A stretch of DNA of 64,000 bases from Pseudomonas sp. GM74. GTDB lineage: Bacteria > Pseudomonadota > Gammaproteobacteria > Pseudomonadales > Pseudomonadaceae. The notes beneath the pieces are model-generated. The model saw nothing but the letters and a program-made list of their open reading frames with translations, did not search any database and had not been told where the DNA came from. Below, in pieces: positions 41,724 to 49,878 of the stretch. The number at the start of each line of letters is the position of its first letter. The first letter of the stretch is position 1. Both the position numbers and the translations under genes were made by a program. Where the stretch lies: assembly GCF_000282455.1 (NCBI RefSeq), contig NZ_AKJG01000047.1, positions 96,673-160,672 on the forward strand. Direction: 5' to 3'.

Positions 41724-42614
41724 ATGTCCACTTCTTCATTTTCCGCGGCACACAGTCAGGCCAGTACGCTCTACTTGCCACCTGGCCCGTGGCAGACCGT
41801 TGTCGATTGCCTGTGTGAGCATTTCAGCGCCATCAGTCGTGAACAATGGCTGGACAGGATTGCCCGTGGCCGGGTCCTCGATGGGCAGGGCATTGCGATT
41901 GCCCTCGATCTGGCCTACAGGGAAGGCTTGCGGATTCATTATTTTCGCGAAGTGCCGGATGAAAAACCGATCCCGGTGATCGAGTCGATTCTGTACGCGG
42001 ACGAGCACCTGGTGGTGGCCGACAAGCCACATTTCCTGCCCGTGACGCCGGCTGGCGAATACGTCGAACAGACGCTGCTGCGGCGCTTGATCCGACGCCT
42101 GGACAATTCGCACCTGGTGCCATTACATCGCATCGACCGGCACACCGCGGGGCTGGTGCTGTTTTCCTCCAATCCGCAGACCCGTTCGGCTTATCAGTCG
42201 TTGTTTCCAACCCGGCAAATCGAAAAACGCTACGAGGCCATCGCAAAGGCGTTGCCCGGCCTGGCTTTCCCGTTGGTGCATAAAAGCCGACTGGTCGATG
42301 GCGAGCCGTTCTTCCGCATGCAGGAAGGTCCGGGGGCCAGCAACACCGAGACGGCGGTCGAAGTCAGGGAGAAACAGGGGGATCTCTGGCGTTATGGTCT
42401 TTACCCGGTGACGGGCAAGAAACATCAGCTACGGGTACATATGGCGGCGTTGGGCGCCGGTATCTGCAACGACCCGTTTTACCCCGATGTGCTCAAGGAT
42501 GCGCAGGATGACTACGCCAATCCTTTGAAACTGCTGGCTCAGGGGCTGAAATTTATCGATCCGGTCACCGGCCGGATGCGTGAGTTCGAGAGTGAAATCA
42601 CCCTGCAATGGTGA
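41724..42614 (+). CDS. RluA-family pseudouridine synthase
   Basis: The 296-residue protein isomerises uridine to pseudouridine in rRNA or tRNA. The catalytic aspartate is in LVPLHRIDRHTAGLVLFS, the RluA signature HR(L/I)D. DEHLVVADKPHFLPVTPAG and the later GKKHQLRVHMAALG also fit. The N-terminal part (SREQWLDRIARGRVLDG) looks like a short S4-type RNA-binding region. The target nucleotide is unknown. A bidirectional terminator follows at 42653. Confidence 0.88.
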   Translation: MSTSSFSAAHSQASTLYLPPGPWQTVVDCLCEHFSAISREQWLDRIARGRVLDGQGIAIALDLAYREGLRIHYFREVPDEKPIPVIESILYADEHLVVADKPHFLPVTPAGEYVEQTLLRRLIRRLDNSHLVPLHRIDRHTAGLVLFSSNPQTRSAYQSLFPTRQIEKRYEAIAKALPGLAFPLVHKSRLVDGEPFFRMQEGPGASNTETAVEVREKQGDLWRYGLYPVTGKKHQLRVHMAALGAGICNDPFYPDVLKDAQDDYANPLKLLAQGLKFIDPVTGRMREFESEITLQW

Positions 42615-42652
42615 TCAGGAAGCGATTCTGGAACGCTGTTCTCCAGGCATGA

Positions 42653-42677
42653 AAAAGCCCGCATCGAGCGGGCTTTT
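42653..42677. terminator. Bidirectional terminator
   Basis: AAAAGCCCGC and GCGGGCTTTT pair around a 5-nt loop, between the convergent pseudouridine synthase and lipoprotein genes. Confidence 0.88.
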
Positions 42678-42698
42678 CCATATCCGGCGAGTAAAGGA

Positions 42699-42920
42699 TT
42701 ACAGCTCCTTGACGGTCCGAACCTGGTCTTTGTTGATGCGGGTCTGTTTGCCGTCGAGCTGTTCGAATTCGTAGAAACCGGAATCCTTGTCGAACTGTGG
42801 CGTGTCGACGGCCTGGATTTCTCGACCGTCATTCAAGGTGATCACCGTAGGCGATGCGCAACCGGCGAGGGTGGCAAGGCCCAGTGCGAGCATGAAAGTG
42901 GCGAGGGTCCGTTGAGTCAT
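42699..42920 (-). CDS. YgdI/YgdR-like DUF903 lipoprotein
   Basis: The 73-residue small outer-membrane lipoprotein has a signal peptide ending in the lipobox LAGC with the lipidated Cys21, followed by the SH3-like DUF903 domain (VITLNDGREIQAVDTPQFD...YEFEQLDGKQTRINKDQV). The start at 42920 follows GGAGA. The mobA gene ends 77 bp upstream, so both may be expressed together. Function is unknown. Confidence 0.88.
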   Translation of the reverse strand: MTQRTLATFMLALGLATLAGCASPTVITLNDGREIQAVDTPQFDKDSGFYEFEQLDGKQTRINKDQVRTVKEL

Positions 42921-42997
42921 GAGTTGTGTCTCCGAAAAAGAATTCTTTGGTTGCTGAACTTGAGACGTGCACCGTCCACGCAAGTTCCTGATCAATA

Positions 42998-43600
42998 TCA
43001 GTCTGACACAGTGTCATGACCGCTTAAAAGTTCCGGCGTGTTGAGATTTGCCAGCCGAGGGTCGTTGTCCGGGCATTGCAGCGCGGTCGCGCCGAGCTTG
43101 CGCATCAACCGGCCAGGGCTGCGCTCACCCTCGCTCCAGGCATTCTCAAATGCTGCCCTGTGTAGCACGGGAATCACACACAACAACGGCTCCCAGTGGT
43201 CATCATGCCGCACCATCAAGGGCTTGTCCGGATGCAGGTTGGCGGCCTCGCGCATAGTGCCGATCAGCGCGGCATCGATGCCCGGAACGTCACACGGCAT
43301 GACCAGCAGATGGCTATGGCGAGCAGCTTTCAGGCCTGCGCGAATACCGGCCAGCGGCCCGGGGAAGTCACCTTCATCATCGTGGACCAACTGGTCGGCG
43401 TAGGGGGCGTACTTCTCAAGGTTTCGATTGCAGGAGATGATCAGGTCATCGGTCAGCGGGCGGGTCTTGCGATGCAAGTGAGCAATCAGCGGTTCGCCGC
43501 GCCAGTCCAGCAACCCTTTGTCCCGTCCCCCCATGCGTTGGCCGCGGCCGCCCGCCAGGAGCAGAATGGAGCAGGGTGGCAATTGTGAATTCGTGGTCAT
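42998..43600 (-). CDS. mobA: Molybdenum cofactor guanylyltransferase MobA
   Basis: MobA links GMP to molybdopterin to make the MGD cofactor needed by enzymes such as nitrate and formate dehydrogenases. The 200-residue protein has the nucleotide-binding signature [20 protein letters not shown] (about residues 15-34) and MPCDVPGI. The start has GGAGG upstream. It is divergent from moaB-moeA with 81 bp between the starts, a natural shared control region. Confidence 0.93.
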   Translation of the reverse strand: MTTNSQLPPCSILLLAGGRGQRMGGRDKGLLDWRGEPLIAHLHRKTRPLTDDLIISCNRNLEKYAPYADQLVHDDEGDFPGPLAGIRAGLKAARHSHLLVMPCDVPGIDAALIGTMREAANLHPDKPLMVRHDDHWEPLLCVIPVLHRAAFENAWSEGERSPGRLMRKLGATALQCPDNDPRLANLNTPELLSGHDTVSD

Positions 43601-43681
43601 GGCAGGCCTCCATGGGGGCGGCGAAAAAACGGAGCGCTGTGATATAACACCGGGCTGTTTCTCCTACAACTGGACGAGCCT

Positions 43682-44221
43682 ATGAAAGCCAAGGCTGATG
43701 TACCTTTCGCACCGCTGAATATTGCAGTGCTGACGGTCAGCGATACCCGCACACTGGAAACCGACACCTCAGGTCAGGCCTTTGTCGACGGATTGACCGC
43801 TGCCGGTCATTATCTGGCCGCCCGGGTGTTGCTCAAAGATGACCTCTACAAAATTCGCGCGCAAGTCGCCAACTGGATTGCCGACGATGTCGTGCAGGTG
43901 GTGCTGATCACCGGCGGCACCGGTTTTACCGGGCGTGACAGCACGCCGGAAGCCGTCGGTTGCCTGCTGGACAAACAAGTCGATGGATTTGGTGAGCTGT
44001 TCCGCCAGATCTCGGTTGCCGATATCGGCACCTCGACCGTTCAGTCCCGGGCGTTGGCCGGTCTGGCCAACGGCACGCTGGTTTGCTGCTTGCCGGGCTC
44101 GACCAATGCCGTGCGCACCGCTTGGAACGGCATACTGGCCGAACAGCTGGATTCGCGGCATCGACCGTGCAATTTCGTGCCCCATTTGAAACAGGCCGCG
44201 CCTTGTGAATCCCGTGGGTAA
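43682..44221 (+). CDS. moaB: Molybdenum cofactor biosynthesis protein MoaB
   Basis: The 179-residue MogA/MoaB-fold protein adenylylates molybdopterin before metal insertion. Motifs are LTVSDTRTLETDTSGQ, VLITGGTGFTGRDSTPEAV and GLANGTLVCCLPGSTNAV. Its 3' end overlaps the moeA start by 17 bp, so the two are co-translated. Confidence 0.93.
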   Translation: MKAKADVPFAPLNIAVLTVSDTRTLETDTSGQAFVDGLTAAGHYLAARVLLKDDLYKIRAQVANWIADDVVQVVLITGGTGFTGRDSTPEAVGCLLDKQVDGFGELFRQISVADIGTSTVQSRALAGLANGTLVCCLPGSTNAVRTAWNGILAEQLDSRHRPCNFVPHLKQAAPCESRG

Positions 44222-45431
44222 GCCTGGCAAGTCCGGCAGCCTGATGCCTGTCGAGCAGGCGTTGGCGCGCTTGCTGGAAATGGCCGAGACCTCGAGGATT
44301 GTCGAGCGTGAGCGCTTGCCGTTGGCGCAGGTACAAGGGCGTGTGCTGGCTGAAGATCTGGTGTCGACGCTCGATCTGCCGCCCTGGCCCAACAGCGCCA
44401 TGGACGGTTATGCCTTGCGCGTGGCTGACTGGGCGGGAGAGCCGTTGCGGGTCAGTCAGAAGGTCTTTGCCGGTCAGGCCCCCGATCCGTTGCAGCCGGG
44501 AACCTGTGCACGCATATTCACCGGGGCGCCTGTTCCCGCCGGTGCCGATTGCGTCGAGATGCAGGAAAACGCCGAGGTTCTGGCCGATGAGCGAGTACGT
44601 TTCACTCAAACCTTGACCCAAGGCCAGAACATTCGCCCACAAGGCCAGGAAACCACCGTCGGCGAGTTGATTCTGCCGGCAGGTACGCGGCTGGGGCCGA
44701 TCGAGCAAGGATTGGCTGCCTCCTTGGGATGCGCTGAGCTGGAGGTGGTTCGCAAGGTGCGCGTGGCGGTGCTGTCTACCGGCGACGAGTTGATTGAGCC
44801 AGGGCAGACGCTGGGGCCAGGGCAGATCTACAACAGCAACCGGGTGTTGTTGTGCAGCTGGTTGCAACGTTTGGGGTGTGAGGTCGTCGACGCGGGGATT
44901 CTTCCGGACAATCTGGAAACCACTCGCTCCCGATTGGGTGAGTTGAAGGATGTCGACCTGATCCTCTCGACCGGTGGCGTATCGGTGGGGGAAGCCGATT
45001 TTCTGGGCATCGCCTTGCGCGAAGAAGGCGAACTGACGCTGTGGAAACTCGCCATCAAACCCGGTAAACCGCTGACGTTCGGACATTTTCGCGGTGTGCC
45101 GGTGATCGGCTTGCCGGGCAATCCGGCATCGACTCTCGTGACATTTGCCTTGTTGACCCGGCCCTATCTCCTGCGCCGTCAGGGTGTGCAAGACGTAGAG
45201 CCGCTGAAGGTGCAGGTGCCGGCGGGGTTTGACTGGCTCCAGCCTGGCAATCGGCGTGAGTATTTGCGCGGACGGCTGGAAAACGGCAGGGCGACGATCT
45301 ACAAAAACCAGAGTTCCGGTGTGTTGCGCAGCGCTGCCTGGGCTGATGGACTGGTAGAGGTCCTGGAAGGTCGCACGCTGGTTCAGGGCGATAGCGTTTT
45401 CTTCATTCCGCTGAGCGAAGTCCTGGGCTGA
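44205..45431 (+). CDS. moeA: Molybdopterin molybdenumtransferase MoeA
   Basis: MoeA inserts molybdate into adenylylated molybdopterin. The 408-residue protein shows PPWPNSAMDGYALRVADW, FTGAPVPAGADCVEMQE, VLSTGDELIEPG and STGGVSVGEADF, followed by the C-terminal GLPGNPASTLVTF. The start is GTG at 44205, inside the moaB 3' end. An ATG at 44244 would give a slightly shorter protein. A 16-bp hairpin lies just past the stop. Confidence 0.92.
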   Translation: MNPVGKPGKSGSLMPVEQALARLLEMAETSRIVERERLPLAQVQGRVLAEDLVSTLDLPPWPNSAMDGYALRVADWAGEPLRVSQKVFAGQAPDPLQPGTCARIFTGAPVPAGADCVEMQENAEVLADERVRFTQTLTQGQNIRPQGQETTVGELILPAGTRLGPIEQGLAASLGCAELEVVRKVRVAVLSTGDELIEPGQTLGPGQIYNSNRVLLCSWLQRLGCEVVDAGILPDNLETTRSRLGELKDVDLILSTGGVSVGEADFLGIALREEGELTLWKLAIKPGKPLTFGHFRGVPVIGLPGNPASTLVTFALLTRPYLLRRQGVQDVEPLKVQVPAGFDWLQPGNRREYLRGRLENGRATIYKNQSSGVLRSAAWADGLVEVLEGRTLVQGDSVFFIPLSEVLG

Positions 45432-45449
45432 TAGCTTCAGCGGCTTTGT

Positions 45450-45486
45450 CACGCAAGACCCGGTTGATTGAACCGGGTCTTGCGTG
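45450..45486 (+). terminator. Strong hairpin after moeA
   Basis: CACGCAAGACCCGGTT and AACCGGGTCTTGCGTG pair perfectly over 16 bp around a 5-nt loop, 18 bp past the moeA stop. There is no U tract, so termination is likely but not certain. It also lies just downstream of the convergent small gene at 45496. Confidence 0.7.
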
Positions 45487-45495
45487 GTTGGCCAT

Positions 45496-45693
45496 TCAAT
45501 GCGCCAGAAGCAATGAAATGACCTGCTCGAAACGGCTATTGGCGATCCAGCCAAGGAGGCCGAGGATCACGGCTGTTCCGCAGGCGGAATAGACAAGCCG
45601 GTGCTTGATGGATTTGACGTCATCCCGGGCTTCTTCCATGTCCCTGCGTATGCACTTGAGGTGTGTTTCCAGCTCGGTGACGCGAGGTTCCAT
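45496..45693 (-). CDS. Small coiled-coil membrane protein
   Basis: The 65-residue protein has a heptad-like helix (RVTELETHLKCIRRDMEEAR) followed by a single membrane segment (LVYSACGTAVILGLLGWIA) and a short tail. The start at 45693 has a good GGGAGAA site; a longer frame to 45843 has none. This layout is common in small membrane-tethered scaffold proteins of bacteria and phages, but I cannot name a function. It is convergent with moeA. Confidence 0.65.
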   Translation of the reverse strand: MEPRVTELETHLKCIRRDMEEARDDVKSIKHRLVYSACGTAVILGLLGWIANSRFEQVISLLLAH

Positions 45694-46020
45694 ATCAACT
45701 TCTCCCGTGGCTTTTGTGCTGTTGCGGCATTCAGCTCGATGGCCTGCATTTTTATTGTCTGTGAGCGGCAAGACCGAAATGGCCGGTGACGCGAGGTTTT
45801 GGCATTGCATGGCACGTCCTTGTGATATCCAGCTGGCACCCAAAAATCTATCAATTCAGATTTCCGGTCAATTGAGCCGATTCCTCATGTTTTGTAAGAA
45901 AAGTCCTGTTGTGTGAGGGCCAAGACCTTTCGGCTGCAAATAATTCGATTTCTCGCGACTTTTATCGGAGCCTTCGCGGTCAACATCATCCCAGATGCCG
46001 TTCAAACGGGGAGTGAAGTG
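45694..46020. other. Intergenic region (327 bp)
   Basis: This is the divergent region between the small membrane protein and the lipid kinase. It includes A+T-rich patches near 45840-45900. I see no second gene, RNA structure or clear promoter. The upstream in-frame extension of the kinase (from 45913) lacks a ribosome site. Confidence 0.5.
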
Positions 46021-46938
46021 ATGAGCGATCGCAAGGCGCTATTGATTCTGCATGGCAAGCAAGCACTCAACGAAGCGGTTCGCACCGCCGTCGAAAACCG
46101 GCGTGAGCGAGGTTGGGAACTGGCTGTTCGGTTGACCTGGGAAGCCGGCGATGCGCAGAGGCTGGTGGGCGAAGCGCTGGCGGCCGGGTATCGATACATC
46201 ATTGCCGGTGGTGGCGATGGCACCTTGCGCGATATTGCCGAAGCCATGGGCGAGCATCCAGAAAAGGCCAGCCTGGTATTGATGCCGCTAGGTACCGCCA
46301 ATGATTTTGCGCGTGCGGCGGGTGTGCCCCTGGAGCCAGATCAGGCGCTGGAGCTGCTTGATCGCGTGCCGACCGCCATTGATCTGGGGGAGGTCGACGG
46401 GCAGATATTCCTGAACATGGCGACCGGTGGGTTCGGCAGTCATGTCACGGCGAACACGCCGGAGGATCTGAAGAAAATCCTCGGCGGTGCGGCGTACCTG
46501 TTCACTGGCCTCTCACGCTTCAATGAGCTGCATACCGCCTACGGTGAATTGCAGGGGCCGGATTTTCACTGGAGTGGCGACCTGCTGGCACTGGGCATCG
46601 GCAATGGCCGGCAGGCTGGCGGTGGGCGGGCGTTGTGCCCGCAGGCACTGGTTGATGACGGTTTGCTGGATGTCAGCATCCTGCCGGCACCGCAGGAGGT
46701 GGTCGGGACCTTGAAAAACCTGCTGACCGAAGGTTTTGGCATCGACAGCATGTTTGTCCGGGCGCGCCTGCCCTGGGTCGAGATCAAGGTTTCGGAAGGG
46801 CTTTACATCAACCTTGATGGTGAACCGCTGGAAGGGGACAACCTGCGTTTCTCGGTGCGCCCGGCGGCGTTACTCGTGCATCTGCCCGAGGGTTCGCCGC
46901 TGTTACGGGCCAGCGAAGTACCTAGTCATCGAGGCTGA
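46021..46938 (+). CDS. yegS: YegS-like lipid kinase
   Basis: The 305-residue member of the diacylglycerol kinase catalytic family uses ATP to phosphorylate a lipid, phosphatidylglycerol for E. coli YegS in vitro. The signature loop is IIAGGGDGTLRDIAEAMG (about residues 61-78), and MPLGTANDFARAAG follows. The C-terminal domain has LNMATGGFGSHVT. The start at 46021 (MSDRKALLIL) follows GGGGAGTGA. Its last 17 bp overlap the convergent response regulator gene. Confidence 0.88.
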   Translation: MSDRKALLILHGKQALNEAVRTAVENRRERGWELAVRLTWEAGDAQRLVGEALAAGYRYIIAGGGDGTLRDIAEAMGEHPEKASLVLMPLGTANDFARAAGVPLEPDQALELLDRVPTAIDLGEVDGQIFLNMATGGFGSHVTANTPEDLKKILGGAAYLFTGLSRFNELHTAYGELQGPDFHWSGDLLALGIGNGRQAGGGRALCPQALVDDGLLDVSILPAPQEVVGTLKNLLTEGFGIDSMFVRARLPWVEIKVSEGLYINLDGEPLEGDNLRFSVRPAALLVHLPEGSPLLRASEVPSHRG

Positions 46939-47581
46939 TGATTTGTTCACGCACGGCAAATAGCACGAGGCCTGCCACATCGTAGATCTGCAAGCGCTTC
47001 ATGACCTGCGAGCGGTGAGTTTCGACGGTCTTGACGCTCAGCCCCAGGCCGTTGGCGATCTCTCGGGTGGATTTTCCGCGAACGATCAACCGCAGGATTT
47101 CCAGCTGACGTGCCGTCAGGTTGTGCGAGTCGGCGGGTTCGGCTTGGTGCTTCTGGTTTCGGGTCAGCGCCTGGTTGATCACTGTATGGGCAATGGCCGG
47201 GCTCAGATAGCGCTCGTTGTTGCGCAAGGCCTCCAGTGCGTGTTCGAGTTCAGTCGCCGTGGTGTCCTTGAGCAGGTAGCCATGGGCTCCGGACTCCAGC
47301 GCCTGCATGATCAGGGCCGGGTCGGTGTGCATCGAGAGGATCAGCACCTTGCTCTGCGGGCGCACCCGCTTCAGCTGCTGCAGGGCTTCGAGGCCGCCGG
47401 TCTGGCGCATCGAAATATCCAGCAGGACAATATCCGGGGACAGATGGCCGACCATTTCGAGCAGCTGCGAGCCGTCACTGGCCTCACCGATGACGGCATA
47501 GCCGGGCAGATCCATTACCAGGGCGCGCACGCCAGCCCTGATCAGCGAGTGGTCATCCACCAGTAGTAAATTACAAGTCAA
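46922..47581 (-). CDS. NarL/FixJ-type response regulator
   Basis: The 219-residue protein has a receiver with LLLVDDHSLIRAGVRALV and phospho-Asp in IVLLDISMRQTGGLEAL, and a LuxR-type C-terminus (NLTARQLEILRLIVRGKSTR, then GLSVKTVETHRSQVMKRL). The start is a TTG at 47581 that overlaps the kinase stop (TTGA), with AAGG 7 bp upstream. Translation is therefore probably coupled. The paired kinase is directly upstream. The stimulus is unknown. Confidence 0.85.
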   Translation of the reverse strand: MTCNLLLVDDHSLIRAGVRALVMDLPGYAVIGEASDGSQLLEMVGHLSPDIVLLDISMRQTGGLEALQQLKRVRPQSKVLILSMHTDPALIMQALESGAHGYLLKDTTATELEHALEALRNNERYLSPAIAHTVINQALTRNQKHQAEPADSHNLTARQLEILRLIVRGKSTREIANGLGLSVKTVETHRSQVMKRLQIYDVAGLVLFAVREQIISLDD

Positions 47582-48471
47582 TGCATAACCTTATTCGAAC
47601 TGGCCCGTTCGAGCGCACGGGGCGCCCAGGGAAAAAGAGCTTCGATTTGAGTGCCTTTGCCCGGCTCGCTGGTCACGGTCAGTGTGCCGCCCAGTTGATC
47701 GATCCGTTCCGACATCCCGGCCATTCCGCGCTGCCCTTCACGACCGGGGTCTGTTGCGGGGGCGAAGCCCTGACCATCGTCGCTGATCTGCAACTTCAGG
47801 CCTTGGGGCAGGCGCTGCAGGCACACTAGCAGGTTCTTGGCCTGGGCATGTCGCAGGATGTTGGTGACCGCTTCCTGGGTGATACGGAAAGCTGCCACGG
47901 CCATTTCCTCCGGTATGCCGGTCAGGCGCTGCTGGCATTCCAGACTCCAGTGCACCGGGGTGTTGGCCAGGGTCTTGAGCAGGTGCGCCCGCAGACTGGC
48001 TTCCAGCCCAAGGCTGGTCAACTGCCGGGGATTGAGAATGGCGGATACGTCACGAACCTTGGCCAGGGTTTCTTCCAGCGTGTCGCAGAGGACCGCGCAT
48101 TGTCCCTGGAGCTCTTCGGGCATCCGGCGTTTGAGCCAGTCACTTTGCAGTTTGGCGGCGGTCAGCAATTGACCGATGTCGTCATGCAGTTCGCGGCTCA
48201 ATCGGTGACGCTCGTTTTCCTGGACCTGCAACAGTCGGTCGGCCAGTTCCTGGGGCTGGAATTTGATCGATTTGCGCGAGAGGCAGTACTGCACGGCAAC
48301 ACTGGTCAGCGTCGCAACGTTGAGCACCAGCAAAGACAGGGGCAACGGCATGGACAAGCCATAGGCCAGTAGACTGCCGAGGGTCGAGCAGGCGCATAGC
48401 GACAGCGTAAATGTGCGTGCATTTTCCCGGGAGGGTGGCCACTTGGCGATTGACTTGAGGCTGGCGTGCAT
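47578..48471 (-). CDS. Sensor histidine kinase (NarX/DesK-type)
   Basis: The 297-residue kinase has two short N-terminal membrane segments (about residues 20-65), a HisKA_3 dimerisation domain with the phosphoacceptor in NERHRLSRELHDDIGQLLTA, and a HATPase with AFRITQEAVTNILRHAQA and ISDDGQGF. It has no large periplasmic sensor, so it probably senses within the membrane or cytoplasm. The start at 48471 (MHASLKSIAK) is an ATG; an in-frame TTG at 48486 is less likely. Confidence 0.82.
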   Translation of the reverse strand: MHASLKSIAKWPPSRENARTFTLSLCACSTLGSLLAYGLSMPLPLSLLVLNVATLTSVAVQYCLSRKSIKFQPQELADRLLQVQENERHRLSRELHDDIGQLLTAAKLQSDWLKRRMPEELQGQCAVLCDTLEETLAKVRDVSAILNPRQLTSLGLEASLRAHLLKTLANTPVHWSLECQQRLTGIPEEMAVAAFRITQEAVTNILRHAQAKNLLVCLQRLPQGLKLQISDDGQGFAPATDPGREGQRGMAGMSERIDQLGGTLTVTSEPGKGTQIEALFPWAPRALERASSNKVMH

Positions 48472-48944
48472 AGCGGATGGAGCCAATGGATGTTCGCTGC
48501 GGGCTGACCGGTCATGCTGGCTGACAGGCCCCTTTTTTTTATGTGGAGCGCCGACGAGTTCAGCTGCGAACTGCAGCGAACTGTATCCGGCTGCAATTCA
48601 CACTGCCATTAATTGGCGTCAACTAACAGGCGGCATAGTAGCACTTAAGATACCGTTGGTCGCGTCCGTATATATGTCCGAAAAGTCAGGAGTCCAGTCG
48701 TCTGGACGATGATTCCATAATGGAACAAGTTGGTTGTTGCCGTCGCAAAATGCCGATTACCCCGGGTTTTGTTGATATCAGGGAATACCCGGGTCAAGGC
48801 AGGTGCGCAATTGTCGATGGGCAAGAGTGGTTGTTAAAAAAATGTCGCTTTTAGCTATGAAATATTCATTTGCGACATGTGCGCACTCAAGTTATAGCGC
48901 GGTATTGATTAGCGGAACATGCCATGCGGCATGCTTTGACAAGT
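48472..48944. other. Intergenic region (473 bp) with several inverted repeats
   Basis: No gene is evident. Three hairpins are visible: GTCCAG/CTGGAC (48692-48707), CCCGGGT/ACCCGGG (48761-48793) and CATGCC/GGCATG (48918-48933). The region becomes A+T-rich toward 48840-48910. It probably holds the promoter of the kinase-regulator pair and the end of the upstream transcript. Confidence 0.5.
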
Positions 48945-49415
48945 TCAGGCCTGTCGCTCCGAATAGGAGACGAGGGTGAAAGGCCTGGCGTTGACCGGTG
49001 GTTGAAACCGGCTTTGCCCTACCTGGAAGGCAAAGGCTTCTATCAGGGTGGCCTGCTCGCTGTCGTCGAGACTGAGTTGTCCGGTGGTCTGGTCGATGAG
49101 TTCGAGTTGCCAGGCAATCAGGGTCAGGCAGTCTTTCAGGGCACTGAGCGCCTCGTCGTGCAGGCTCATGGTGTTCTGAGCGTGATTGAGCAGGCCATGA
49201 ATATGCAGAGAGAATTCAGACACGGCCGCCAACGCCAGGGTATCGGCCTTGTTGGCCAGCTTGAGCAATGTGCTGAGCATGCAGTCGATGGCGTCCTTGT
49301 CATTGCGGATCAGCTGCAGATGACTCAGGCATTCCTCGGTTTTAGCCAGGAGTTTTTCAGCCTCGACAAGAAACTCCGGGAGCCGCTGGGCCCACTCTTT
49401 TTGGTCGTTCGGCAT
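48945..49415 (-). CDS. Hpt-like helical protein lacking the phosphoacceptor histidine
   Basis: The 156-residue protein is all-helical and aligns by eye to the CheA P1/Hpt domain: LPEFLVEAEKLLAKTEECLS matches the first helix, and STLLKLANKADTLALAAV falls where the HTLKG phosphotransfer motif should be. The histidine is absent, so it cannot act as a normal phosphotransfer domain. The start at 49415 (MPNDQKEWAQ) follows GGAGAT. It is divergent from cheV, which suggests a role in chemotaxis or motility. The Hpt assignment is my inference. Confidence 0.55.
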   Translation of the reverse strand: MPNDQKEWAQRLPEFLVEAEKLLAKTEECLSHLQLIRNDKDAIDCMLSTLLKLANKADTLALAAVSEFSLHIHGLLNHAQNTMSLHDEALSALKDCLTLIAWQLELIDQTTGQLSLDDSEQATLIEAFAFQVGQSRFQPPVNARPFTLVSYSERQA

Positions 49416-49878
49416 ACTTATCTCCACAACGTCATGTCAAATGAGGGGATATCGTGTGTGTCGACGAGGGCGGTCGGAACCCCGGCATTGCCGAGTCGTC
49501 GGGTCAACCGACTGCGGCTGGCCCGGAAGCAGGCTGGGGAACACGAGAAGGTGGTTGGCCACTGACTTGCGATCGCACACAAAAGCCTGACTCCGTTCAT
49601 GCAATGAGAATGGCGTCACATTAATGGCTATTGGATATTGCGAATATCAGGTTGCACCTGATTGTTGGTAGGGGAATCCCTTACGCAGGGGAACCTTTCG
49701 CGAGAACCAGGGTCGCGTGGCGTAGAAGTGCAGCAGATGTAATCACGGCGCCAGTAAAGCATGATGTTAATGTGACATCAATGGCCGGGCGTGGCATTTT
49801 AGAGAGGGTCAAGCTTCGGCAAAAACAGCCGATAACCTTCCTTAAGTGAATTCATCCGAACAAGACCTGGAGTCATTG
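49416..49878. other. Divergent control region of the Hpt-like gene and cheV
   Basis: The 463-bp gap holds a 7-bp inverted repeat ATCAGGT-TGC-ACCTGAT (49646-49662) and the FliA promoter at 49809-49835. No reading frame is convincing. Confidence 0.5.
49809..49835 (+). promoter_or_regulatory. FliA (sigma-28) flagellar promoter of cheV
   Basis: TCAAGCTT, 11 bp, GCCGATAA: the -10 is a perfect match to the FliA consensus and the -35 differs little from TAAAGTTT/TCAAGTTT. The predicted transcription start (about 49842) lies before the ATG at 49879 but almost on the in-frame GTG at 49846. That favours the ATG as the true start. Confidence 0.8.

Noticed and set aside
43926..45554. A 542-codon frame on the minus strand opposite moaB and moeA
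   Set aside because: It is a shadow of the moeA gene, with no ribosome site or recognisable domain.
49846..49878. GTG at 49846 as the cheV start
   Set aside because: It is a few bases from the predicted FliA start site and has no Shine-Dalgarno. The ATG at 49879 has both leader and GGAG.
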